From Thecamonas trahens ATCC 50062 (taxonomy: Eukaryota; Apusozoa; Apusomonadida; Apusomonadidae), in assembly GCF_000142905.1 (NCBI RefSeq), contig NW_013657638.1, positions 18,260 to 42,255 of the forward strand: 23,996 nt of DNA, read 5' to 3'. The translations under genes were made by a program, and so were the position numbers. Of the stretch, positions 16,346-23,996 are shown piece after piece. The notes under the pieces were generated by a model that worked only from the letters and a program-made list of their open reading frames with translations, ran no database searches and was not told the origin of the DNA. How positions within the stretch are numbered: the stretch's first letter is position 1; each line of letters opens with the position of its first letter.

Positions 16346-18221
16346 ATGAGACGAGCGACTTTGTTGATGATGAGCTTGCTCATGATGGCTCTTGTGGGCG
16401 AATTCGCTCTGGGCGACTCTGTCATTGGTGCCGACGTGACAGCTCGTGCAGCATGGCTTGCAAGTACGTTCTCTCACCTCTGATGGCGCCATGTGGCGTG
16501 GAGGGAGGGCCGTTGCCGTGTGGGGATGTGGAGCTCAGCTGCGCCGCTGTAGCCATTGGCCGGCAAATGAGCAAATTGCTGCGGAGGCGACGGAAAAGGC
16601 GGGGCTGAGCAGGGGCGGGAGGGGCATGGCAGCCATGCGGGTAGAGGGCGATAGGGAGAGGGTATGGAGGCAGGAGTTGGACTGAGAGGCAGAGCTCGGA
16701 GCTAGTGTACTCATTGTTTGGTCTGGGGTTGTGTGGGATATGCGTTGGCGACGGTGTTGCGGTTGCAGAACACAACACCCGGCGGGCGGCGTACGACCTG
16801 CCGCCGTTGGCCTGGTCGACAGCGCTGGCGGATGCGGCGCAGGAGCACGTCAATAGCTGCCCAGGGACAACGGGCTCTGGTTCCGGCAACGGCGAGAATG
16901 TGTGCGTGGCGGCAAGCCGACTCGGTGAGGCATGCGTCGACCGGTGGGCAGCCGAGGCGGCGGATTGGGACTGCGCGAGCGACTCGTGCGGAGCGGGGAA
17001 GACCTGTGATGCGTACCGTCAGATCATGTGGGCTGAAGCGACTCAAGTCGGATGCGCCGAGGTCAGCGGATGTACGGCAGGCGGCTTTGACACCGTGGCG
17101 GTGTGCTTGTATGCACCCGGGGTGGCATCTGCGGCGAACCGGCCGTTTGAGGCGAGCAAGTGTGACACCTCGCCGCCGCCGTGCGCGTCTCCGTGCTCGC
17201 CGCCGAACACCTGCTCGGGCGTGGGGAGTTGCTGCGACAACCAGTGCACCTGCGATCTGGGGTTCCAGCCGTCGGACGCTGCGCGTGGCGACTGTGTTAG
17301 CTCAACAACGGTGGTTGTCCGTGGCGGCATCGAGGCCGGAGTGCCCAAGTCAATCCAATCGTCGGTCTTTGGCAAGCACTTTACATACATCCAGCTGCGG
17401 CCGTTTTCTAGCCCATCGACGCGTGCGCTAGTGCGGCGACTGGCGCAGACCAGCTCGACCGCGGTACAGCCGCTAGCGATCACGGTGACGGCGTCGTCGG
17501 GTGCGAATCAGGTCCTCGCCCCGTTCTACTTACTTGCCGGGACCGGGCAGCCGTCGGCGACCAACAACATTGCAGGCTCTGTCATCAGCCGCGACGGCAA
17601 GACGAGTGAGCTGGCGTACCGAACAGCAACGGCGGATGAGTCCGAGACCATCACGCTCGCGGTGACTGCCGACGTCGACGCATCGTTCACGGTTACTGCT
17701 CGCCTCGGCGCGCTGCCGGGCTCTGAGCCCGCGCCTGCGCCCGCCGACGACATCACTTCCAAACGGTGGTTCCTCGGCGCGGTTGCGCTCGGTGCACTTG
17801 TATGCATCTGCTGCGTCCTCATCACGGTCGTCTGCTGCATCAAGAAGAGCAAGTCAGCCCCGTCGTACTTTCACGAGGGTGACACGTTCATCGACACGTC
17901 GGACTTGCATACGATGGCTGGCGCGGGCGCGGCGCCCAAGGCGAACATTGGCGCCGCGTCGGACATCTCTATGCCGTCCATGCTCGCGACCGCCCCCCTA
18001 CCCGCGACGCGCCGGCCAAGCCCGCCCCCTCCGGCCCGGCGCCTGCAGCTGCCTGCCTGCGGTCGACCACTGCGCTCTACGACTACGCTCCGGCCAACAC
18101 CGACGAAGTGAGGCTTGTCACGGGCGCCACCGTTGAGATCATCGAAGAGTTTGACGACGGCTGGGCCCGCGGCCGATGCAACGGTTCTGAGGGTATGTTC
18201 CCCATCACCTACGTCTCGTGA
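16346..18221 (+). CDS. Transmembrane CAP/SCP-domain protein with cytoplasmic SH3 (two exons, one apparent frame shift)
   Basis: Exon 1 (16346-16463) encodes a signal peptide (MRRATLLMMSLLMMALVGEF...) and ends ...ARAAWLA plus one base at donor A|GTACGT. The 305-nt intron (16464-16768) joins in phase to KHNTRRAAYDLPPLAW, the first helix of a CAP (SCP/PR-1) domain at about residues 33-157, with GENVCVA and YRQIMWAEATQVGCA as the other CAP motifs; the usual GHYTQ histidine is replaced. A Cys-rich EGF-like module (about 171-216), a Ser/Thr-rich beta-strand region (about 218-355) and a TM helix (about 373-397) ending in KKSK follow. The cytoplasmic part is Pro/Ala-rich. The frame then breaks at the C6 run 17993-17998: one more C leads into ALYDYAPANTDEV ... 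DDGWARGRCNG ... MFPITYVS, a canonical SH3 domain (about 475-523) ending at 18219-18221. Corrected length is 523 residues. It looks like a surface receptor or adhesion protein; the ligand is unknown. Confidence 0.83.
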
Positions 18222-18235
18222 CCGAGCCGTCTCCA

Positions 18236-18480
18236 CGTCTCTGTGCCTGTGTCTTTGCCTGTGCCTGTGCCCTAGCCCCAGCCCTCGCCCCAGTCCTCGC
18301 CCCAGCCCTCGCCCCAGCCCTCGCCCCAGCTTCAATACCAATGCCAGTGGATCGCGCACAGAAGATTGTCCGTAATCAGAATGAATCCTCGCCCGCCAAT
18401 CTCGCGTCATCTGCGCTTTCTGCGAGCCGGCGCCGACCTCCCCCCCCCCCCTCCCCCACCCCACCCCACCCCACCCCACC
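18236..18480 (+). repeat. 12-bp tandem repeat and C tract between CAP-SH3 and TXNDC17
   Basis: Just past the SH3 stop comes a GCCTGT-rich stretch, then five tandem copies of consensus GCCCTCGCCCCA (18269-18328). A second C-rich stretch at 18440-18480 contains runs of C and a CCCCA pentamer repeat. The first array is probably in the 3' untranslated region of the CAP-SH3 gene and the second in the promoter or leader of TXNDC17. No gene is visible in the 295-bp interval. Confidence 0.88.
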
Positions 18481-18516
18481 CCGACCACTTGACCCTTTCA
18501 CCCCACCACCACCACC

Positions 18517-19228
18517 ATGCCCATCAAGCGCATCACCGACCCAACCGACTTTGACGCGTACGTCTCCTTCCCACCTGCCGGTGTGCTTGTGTGTGCTTGT
18601 GGTGCTTGGTGGCCACTCACGGATGTGTGCGGTGGCGGTGGCTGTGGTGGTGGTGGTGGGCGCTGGACTCTGGGCGACCTGTGTGACATGCGTGGCGGAC
18701 GGGCTGATGGCGGACGGGCTGATGGCGGACGGGCTGATGGCGGACGGGCTGATGGCGGACGGGCTGATGGCGGACGGACTGATGGCGGACGGGCTGATGG
18801 CGGACGGGCTGATGGCGGACGGGCTGATGGCGGACGGGCTGATGGCGGACGGGCTGACGGATGTGTGCAGGACGCTCGCGGCCCACTTTGAGGGGGAGTC
18901 CACCGGCCCGACATACGTGGTGTTCATCGGGTCGGATGACCCCGGAACTGGCGAGTCGTGGTGCTCCGACTGCGTCATTGCCGACCCGCTCATCCGCCAG
19001 GGCGTTCGTGCCGTCCCCGGTGCCGTTCTCATCGAGTGCCCTGTCGGCGACCGCGCGGTGTACAAGAACAACCCGGACCACCCTTACCGCGTCCACCCGC
19101 AGATCGCGCTCACTGCCATTCCCACCCTCATCGCCTGGACCGCCGATGGCCCCGGTGCCCGGCTCGTCGAGGAAGAGTGCGCGAGCGAGGAGGCCATCGC
19201 AGAGCTCGTTGCCTCGATCACGGCCTAA
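18517..19228 (+). CDS. TXNDC17: Thioredoxin domain-containing protein 17 (TRP14), two exons
   Basis: Exon 1 (18517-18557) encodes MPIKRITDPTDFD plus two bases at donor GTACGT. Exon 2 starts at 18871 after GTGCAG in the matching phase, giving 132 residues against about 123 in human TXNDC17. The redox motif is WCSDC (44-48), where the family has WCPDC. The upstream strand reads YVVFIGSDDPGTGESW and the cis-proline motif TAIPTL is at 95-100. The protein ends with the LVEEECASEE helix typical of this family. TXNDC17 is a small cytosolic disulfide reductase acting on selected peptides and proteins using electrons from thioredoxin reductase. Ser replacing Pro inside the CxxC may shift the redox potential. 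The 313-nt intron is dominated by a 15-bp minisatellite. It converges on the CDGSH gene. Confidence 0.92.
18691..18858 (+). repeat. 15-bp minisatellite inside the TXNDC17 intron
   Basis: Ten full copies of GGGCTGATGGCGGAC, nearly identical (one G-to-A change near 18778), are flanked by partial copies. The array fills about half the intron and is open in all-sense frames, producing a spurious peptide of repeated LMADG. The last, degenerate unit reads GGGCTGACGG, in which CTGAC (18854-18858) is a good branch-point sequence 12 bases before the acceptor. Each other unit carries the near match CTGAT. Confidence 0.95.
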
Positions 19229-19360
19229 ACCCCCGTTCTTGCCGTGCCCAAAGGCCGATGCATGTCGTGGCCAAGACGTGCCGACCTTGGCCGTGCGCCA
19301 GGATGGGACGAGCTCGCTATCTCGATCACGGCGTAAACCTCCCGCAAGCCGTGGCCAACA
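19202..19360 (+). repeat. Partial duplication of the TXNDC17 3' end
   Basis: The last codons and stop of TXNDC17 (from GAGCTCG at 19202 through CTCGATCACGGCCTAAACC) recur 108 bp downstream (from 19310: GAGCTCG...CTCGATCACGGCGTAAACC), followed in both by a CCG...CCGTGSCCAA stretch. The roughly 50-bp match with few changes indicates a local duplication. The copy lies in the intergenic space before the CDGSH stop and is not part of an open gene. Confidence 0.7.
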
Positions 19361-19381
19361 CCAAAACTCTTTACTTGCCCC

Positions 19382-19795
19382 TCACAGACCGGCCATCTGG
19401 CGCTCCAGCTCTGCAACGCGCTTGGCAAGCTCGTCCTTCTCCGCGGCGAGCTTCGAGTTGGCCTTGAGCAGCTGCTGGTTGTACATCTTGAGCACCTCCT
19501 TCTTCGCATGGCTCCCATCACACATCATGGTCGTCTCAAGCTTGCCGGTCCTCTTGCAGGCACACACGTAGTACGTCTTGCTCTCTTCGGGCGTAAACTC
19601 CAGCGGGGTGATGTGCTCGGCCTCGGGAAGCGACTCGTTGATCTTGTTGTGCGAGCCGTCGCAGAAAATGCCATCCGCCGAGTGCCCGCAACGGCACAGC
19701 CACACCGACTTGCCGGCCTCCAGCTCCACCGCAAACGGCGCCGCACCGGCCACACGCGCATGCGGGTTGGTATCCACGAATCCTCCAGCAGACAT
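19382..19795 (-). CDS. Double-CDGSH iron-sulfur protein with C-terminal coiled coil
   Basis: This 137-residue protein has two CDGSH motifs, each binding a 2Fe-2S cluster through three Cys and one His. Motif 1 is C34-R-C36 ... C45-D-G-S-H49; motif 2 is C78-A-C80 ... C92-D-G-S-H96. Two motifs in one chain mark the CISD3/MiNT and bacterial type rather than mitoNEET; these act in mitochondrial iron and redox balance. Both motifs lack the usual Pro before the third Cys, and motif 2 has three extra residues between T83 and C92, so cluster 2 geometry may differ. Residues 101-135 form a leucine-heptad coiled coil (LLKANSKLAAEKDELAKRV), which is not usual in this family and suggests dimerisation. No clear mitochondrial presequence is seen. 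I chose the ATG at 19793-19795; the frame remains open only to a GTG upstream. Confidence 0.88.
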   Translation of the reverse strand: MSAGGFVDTNPHARVAGAAPFAVELEAGKSVWLCRCGHSADGIFCDGSHNKINESLPEAEHITPLEFTPEESKTYYVCACKRTGKLETTMMCDGSHAKKEVLKMYNQQLLKANSKLAAEKDELAKRVAELERQMAGL

Positions 19796-19934
19796 GCTAG
19801 CCACGGTCAGTCTCTTGTTCGCTCGTCACTCTGAGTTGTGTCAGGTGTGTCTCCCAGACCTCCCGTCCAGAACAAATCCCGCCTGTTGGCCTACGGCTGT
19901 GTTCCTTGCGCGCGCGCATCCCCACCCATCACGT

Positions 19935-21679
19935 TCATTGCATCGGCGGGCGGGCAGCCCTTGCGGCGTCCAGCCAGCCCGAGGTGGCGGCAAAGGTGTA
20001 GAGGGCGCGGGCTTGTGAGTGCTGGAGGCCGTCGAGGACGCGGATGGACTCGCTTTGGCTGAGCCCGCCGCGGACGGCGGCCTCTTCCATGAGGCGCATC
20101 TTGGCATGGAGGAAGAGGACGGGCTCGAGGCGAATGGCGGCGGCGAGGTCGCGCTCGGCGAGCGAGAGCTTGTACACATTAGGGTAGTGGTAGACGTTGA
20201 GCGGCGGCTCCGAGCCGAGCTCGACGTCCATGGCGACCGGCCCACTGGCGTCGGCGAGGATGTGCGGCGGCGGAGCGGGCGCGGCACCGGCCGAGGCTGC
20301 CAGCGCGGCTGATGCCGAGAGAACCGGAGTAAAGGCAAAGGCGGCGACGCCCGGGCCCTTGGCCGAGGTAGGCGGCCGGCGGGCGGCCGACTGGCGGCTC
20401 TGCGAGTCGCGGCGCGACTTCATCTCGAGGTAGGACGCGCCTTCCGAGAGCGAGGTGATGCCGGCCTCGCGGAAGAGCTGCAGCTCGCGGATGCGGTCCT
20501 TGATGGCCTTTTCCTTGAGGAGCGCCTGATAGAGCTGGTCGTATTCGGCCTGCGTCATATACCGCCGGAATACACAGAGCTTGTCGTACACCTCCTTCTC
20601 ACCGCTCTTCTGCCGCTGGCGCTCCGCCTTTTGCACCTGCTTAAAGTCGGTGAGCTCGTGCTCAAAGACAAACTGCTTGCGCGCCGCTCGCTCCTCGAGC
20701 TTGGAGTTGTAGATCTGGAGCATGGCAAGGTAGAGCTCCTTCTCGAGCTTGGGCGTCTCATCGTTGATGACAATGGCCTGCAGCAGCTGCTCGGCGTCGT
20801 TGTCCCACTCGGTCTCAAAGTCGCCGCGGAGCTTGTAGTAGCCGGCGAGCTCGGCCGGCGTCGCCACCGTCGAGCTCTTCTGCCCACGCGGCCGCTTGGT
20901 CGACTCGGTCTTGGACTTGCGCTTGGAGCTGCTGCCCGCGTCGTCGACGCCGTCGTCGCCACCCGCGTCGTCCTCGCCGTCGCTCGCTGACTCGCCGCCT
21001 CCGGCCTCGGCCAGCGACGAGCTCGGCCCGAGCCGTGACTCGAGGTGCGGCGCCGCGCCGTCGGCCTTGGACTCGAGAAAGAGCTGCAGCGAGGTGCCGG
21101 CCGGCGCCACGTTCCCGACCTTGGGCACCATGCCCGGCTGCTTGAGGTACATCTCCTCAAAGTGGGCTTGGACCTCGATGTGGTCCTTGGTCCCGATGTG
21201 GTCGGCGGCGTGGTACCAGTTGCCGTAGCCAAAGGTCTCGATGGCCTCTAGCAGAAGCATCTCCTCCCACGCAGTCCAGCCCTCCTCCACCAGCTCAAAG
21301 TTGAGCTTGTCCACCACATGATACGAGTGCGTCGCCTTGTGCTCGGCCATCTGCGAGTTGATCTCCACCCGGACCGAAAAGCATTCGAGGCAGAGGTCAA
21401 AGTCCTTGCACTCGCAGCAGAGAATCCGCACGTTGCGCGTGATGTCTCGCTTGCAGCTGTCACAGGTAAACGTCGGCGCCACCACCGTTGACTTGGGCTT
21501 CTTCTTGGCCTTGGCCTTCTTCTTCTTCTTGCCCGCATCGCTACTTCCCTGCGCCTTGGAGTTCCCACCCTTCTTGTTCCCGCTCTTCTTGGCCCGCCCT
21601 TGTCCGTCCTCTTGGCCTTGCTCTTTGTCCCGCTATCGCCACCTCCTCCGCTCCCTCCGCCCTTCTCTTCGATCTCCAT
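19935..21679 (-). CDS. ADA2: ADA2 transcriptional coactivator of SAGA/ATAC-type complexes (one apparent frame shift)
   Basis: ADA2 holds the Gcn5 acetyltransferase and tunes its action on nucleosomal histones. Domains are in the standard order: a ZZ zinc finger (FTCDSCKRDI ... CCECKDFDLCLEC) near residues 70-118, a SANT domain (GWTAWEEMLLLEAIETFGYGNW...) at about 134-180, an acidic Ser-rich linker with a KRKSK basic patch, the ADA2-specific central region (DFETEWDNDAEQLL ... YNSKLEERAARKQF), and a C-terminal SWIRM domain (PNVYKLSLAERDLAAAIRL ... GGLSQSESIRVL). The chain is open from the stop up to about 21590 in one frame; the likely start (MEIEEKGGG, ATG 21677-21679) is one base out of frame. 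One missing base at a GGG run near 21593-21599 joins them, giving 581 residues. A further in-frame ATG at 21816 would require one more base in the C6 run 21688-21693, so the true N-terminus is uncertain. Confidence 0.93.
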
Positions 21680-22268
21680 GTCCACCACCCCCCTCCCGCT
21701 CCCGTCCTTGATCCGGCTCCTCCCCCCACCGCCATGCCCGAGTCCTCTGCCTTCTTGCTCGGCTTCCTGCTCCGTGAGCTACGAGAGACCGATCTCCTAC
21801 CGCCCTCCATACGCATGGGAATGTACGTGTGAGTGTATGTATGTATGTGTGTATGTGTATGTATGTATGTGTGTATGTGTATGTATGTATGTGTGTATGT
21901 GTATGTGTGTATGTGTATGTGTGTATGTGTGTGTGTGTGTGTGTGGTAGGGTCCCCCCCTCTCCCCCCCTACCCCCACCCCACCACCCACCACCACCCAC
22001 CACCCACCACCACCCACCACTACCCACCACCACCCACCACCTACCGCGGCATGTTACCCCAAACCTCACCACCAACACAGAGAGGAAGTGCAGTGTGGGT
22101 ATGACTGCAGAGTGCGAGCGCCTCTTGTCCCCACAGCCCCCTCGTCCGTCTCCTCCTTCACGCCAAGCCACCGTGTCGCCTTGCTACCACCACTACCCCC
22201 ACCACCACCACCACTCTCCCCCCCCCCTCCCCCCCCCCCCCCCTCCCCTCCTCCCCTCCGTCTACACT
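21680..22268. promoter_or_regulatory. Divergent ADA2/NELF-B promoter region with microsatellites
   Basis: This 589-bp interval separates the minus-strand ADA2 start from the plus-strand NELF-B start. It contains a TG/TATG array (21829-21943; CA/CATA in the ADA2 sense), a CCACC-type array (21976-22040) and a poly-C tract (22217-22257) that ends 12 bp before the NELF-B ATG. Positions 21700-21816 may hold an extra N-terminal stretch of ADA2 (basic, KPSKKAEDSG). Positions 22041-22200 show nothing recognisable. Confidence 0.6.
21829..21943. repeat. TG/TATG microsatellite upstream of ADA2
   Basis: About 115 bp of TATG, TGTG and TG units end in an uninterrupted (GT)n run. In the ADA2 direction it reads CA/CATA, matching the array upstream of COMMD9 in both composition and position relative to the start codon. 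Confidence 0.93.
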
Positions 22269-23994
22269 ATGTCTGCCTCTGCTCCACCAAAAGGAACGGC
22301 TTGTGGGCGCAGCCGGACAGAGGCACATCCGTGTCCAGCTCTCACGCATGGGGCCCAAGGATATGATTCAAGAGCTGCAAGCAGAGCATGGCATTGACGT
22401 TCCTCTTGCTGCTCCCGTCCTTCATCTGACGGATACCCTTGCTGTGCCAAGGGCTATGGTCCTGGCGCCACTGGCTGACAAACTGGCAGAGACGCTGCTG
22501 GCTCGAGTCAATGCTGCGCCCATCGAGAATCTGCGTGGTCTCCTCGCAGAGTCCTTCCGCTACACCGCCCATCCTGTCCTTGGCGCAGTTCCTGTGGCCA
22601 TCATGGCTCGTCTGCCTTCGCTTCCACAGTCGTTCATCAAGCTTCTTGCTGCCTCGCCGCCGCTGCTCGCCGCCTCGCCGCTCCACGTTCGCCAGCAGAC
22701 ATGGGCCGCCTACCCCTCGCTCTTCCGCGATCATCTCTCGGCTCTGCTGGCGCCGTACCTGGCTCCGTTTGAGGCCATGACTGCTGCTGCGCCACAGCCT
22801 GCACCAGCTAACAAGGTCTGCGGCATCCGCCTCCGCCTCCCGGCCGGGACCAGCCTCTCGCCGTGGACAAGCCCGCGCGCCGAGACCGTCGCCCGGCTCG
22901 GCCCGCTCGCCGACACCTCGCGCCGGCACGAGGTTGGTCCAGCGGCGGCCGGCACCGCCATCCCGTCGTGTGCAGTGCTCGGAGAGCTTGCATGGACACT
23001 AGGCAGCATCCTCCCGCTCTACAACGTGGTGCTTGAGGAGGCGCGATCGCGGTTTGTGGGCGCGGCGTCGCTCGGCGTGCTTGCGGCGTACGCCTCGCTC
23101 CGCGCCGACGTGCTCGTGGCGCTGACGGCGTCGGGCAATCCGACGATTGTGCGGGCCGATCCGCTCTCGCCGTTTGTCGACCTTTTCCACGGCCGCTTTG
23201 CCCACGCAGCGAGCTTCGACGAGCTCGTCGGCGACGCTCCGCTCCTCGCCAGCCTGCTCGAGCTCTACGCCCGCATTCCCGAGGCCTCGCCGCTGCTTGG
23301 CGACCTTGGCATGGTGCTTGCGCAGCCTGCGGTGTACGAGTGGCTTGTCCACGCTGCACTCCGCAAGGTCCATGCCGTCATGGAGGCACAGGCACTCCCG
23401 CGCGACTCGACCGAGCTGACGGCGCTGACGCAGCTGGCCATGCTCGCGGTGCAGGCCCGGGTCATGATGCTCCGCCGGCAGTTTACCTTTGACGCCTCGC
23501 TGGACCTCGCCTCGCCGGACGACCACCTTCGTGGCTTCTTCCCCGCACTCATCAGCCTCCTCCTCGACTTTAGCATGGAGAGCGTGCCGCCGTCGCTCGA
23601 CGACATCGACCCGATGCTCCTCGGCTTTGCAGCCCGTTCGCCGTTTGCGCTCCATCTCCTCATTGCGCTCCTCGGTGAAGGCCTCGCCTCGGGCACACTC
23701 TCCGGGTCGAGCGCCATCTTTCTTGCCGGCGTCATTGGCTACGGCATCGACGCCGCGGTCGCCATCCGGGCCCGGGCCCAGGCGGCGCTCGCCAAGGTGC
23801 GGGCCGATCCTGCGACGCGGCACGCGCCCGCCGACGACGGCGAGAACGAGTTTGACGACATGGACGAGGACGAGCTGAGTCTCGCGCTCTGCGAGCAGGT
23901 CGATCCGGACTCGCTCGCTCCGTGCATTCTGCGGCTGGCGGCGCGGGTCGGCGAGGTGGCCGGCTCGGGCTCGGGCGACGCCCGCGACAATTGA
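22269..23994 (+). CDS. NELFB: Negative elongation factor subunit B (one apparent one-base insertion)
   Basis: NELF-B is a helical-repeat subunit of the NELF complex that holds RNA polymerase II paused near promoters. Family matches run along most of the chain: an N-terminal MIQELQAEHGIDVP block, a RADVLVAL helix before DPLSPF, LLGDLGMVLAQPAV, ALPRDSTELTALTQLAML and FFPALISLLLDF, each with a recognisable counterpart in animal NELFB/COBRA1. An acidic stretch (ENEFDDMDEDELS) lies near the C-terminus. The ATG at 22269 opens MSASAPPK, but that frame stops soon after. Removing one A from the AAAA run at 22289-22292 continues it as ERLVGAAGQRHIRVQLSRM and gives 574 residues, against 580 in human, with the expected spacing to the N-terminal helix. 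Otherwise translation would have to start at 22348. It is divergent from ADA2. The stop codon ends three bases from the window edge region (23992-23994). Confidence 0.85.
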
Positions 23995-23996
23995 AG

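Noticed and set aside
16705-16768. Start of the CAP-domain protein at a GTG inside the intron
   Set aside because: There is no ATG, and a proper signal-peptide exon at 16346-16463 joins in phase to the CAP helix.
18218-18870. Coding repeat of LMADG fused to TXNDC17
   Set aside because: The repeat lies between a GTACGT donor and a CAG acceptor that join the thioredoxin exons in phase, so it is intronic.

Overview
This window is nuclear DNA from a gene-dense, GC-rich unicellular eukaryote. The evidence is spliceosomal introns of 84-499 nt with GTACGT/GTATGT-type donors, and a gene set (doublecortin, anoctamin, COMMD9, FNDC3-like, SAGA ADA2, NELF-B, TXNDC17) typical of the opisthokont/apusomonad/amoebozoan side of the tree. 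The mix of animal-like genes, compact layout and very high GC resembles an apusomonad flagellate such as Thecamonas. That assignment is inference from recall and was not tested. The window is a scaffold with one 676-N gap (12836-13511).

Layout. 1-3212 (+): a NMNAT/cytidylyltransferase-fold enzyme, a small polytopic membrane protein and COMMD9. 3228-4874 (-): a Rap/Ran-GAP protein with an N-terminal signal or anchor. 5271-6539 (+): a triple-doublecortin protein. 6609-9916 (-): an FNDC3-like protein with nine FN3 repeats and a C-terminal membrane anchor, followed upstream by a possible 54-residue single-pass membrane protein (10007-10170, -). 10444-11577 (+): a patatin-like phospholipase. 11678-12665 (-): a secreted ML-domain lipid-binding protein. 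13771-15993 (+): an anoctamin. 16346-18221 (+): a membrane-spanning CAP-domain protein ending in a cytoplasmic SH3 domain. 18517-19228 (+): TXNDC17. 19382-19795 (-): a double-CDGSH iron-sulfur protein with a coiled coil. 19935-21679 (-): ADA2. 22269-23994 (+): NELF-B.

No operon or dedicated pathway is visible. There are themes: membrane lipids (patatin, ML, anoctamin), cytoskeleton and small-GTPase signalling (DCX, RapGAP, SH3), RNA polymerase II control (ADA2 and NELF-B, divergently transcribed) and redox (TXNDC17, CDGSH). Genes lie 15-600 bp apart, often as divergent pairs whose shared intergenic DNA holds microsatellites, minisatellites or long C/G tracts.

Two observations stand out. First, at least five conserved proteins are each interrupted by exactly one single-base frame shift, mostly at a short homopolymer; this points to consensus errors rather than pseudogenes and means automatic gene models here will be wrong. 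Second, once intron and frame shift are resolved, the CAP-domain gene becomes a signal peptide-CAP-Cys-rich-TM-SH3 protein, an apparent surface receptor with an architecture I do not recognise. No virus, transposon, CRISPR array, rRNA or tRNA was seen.
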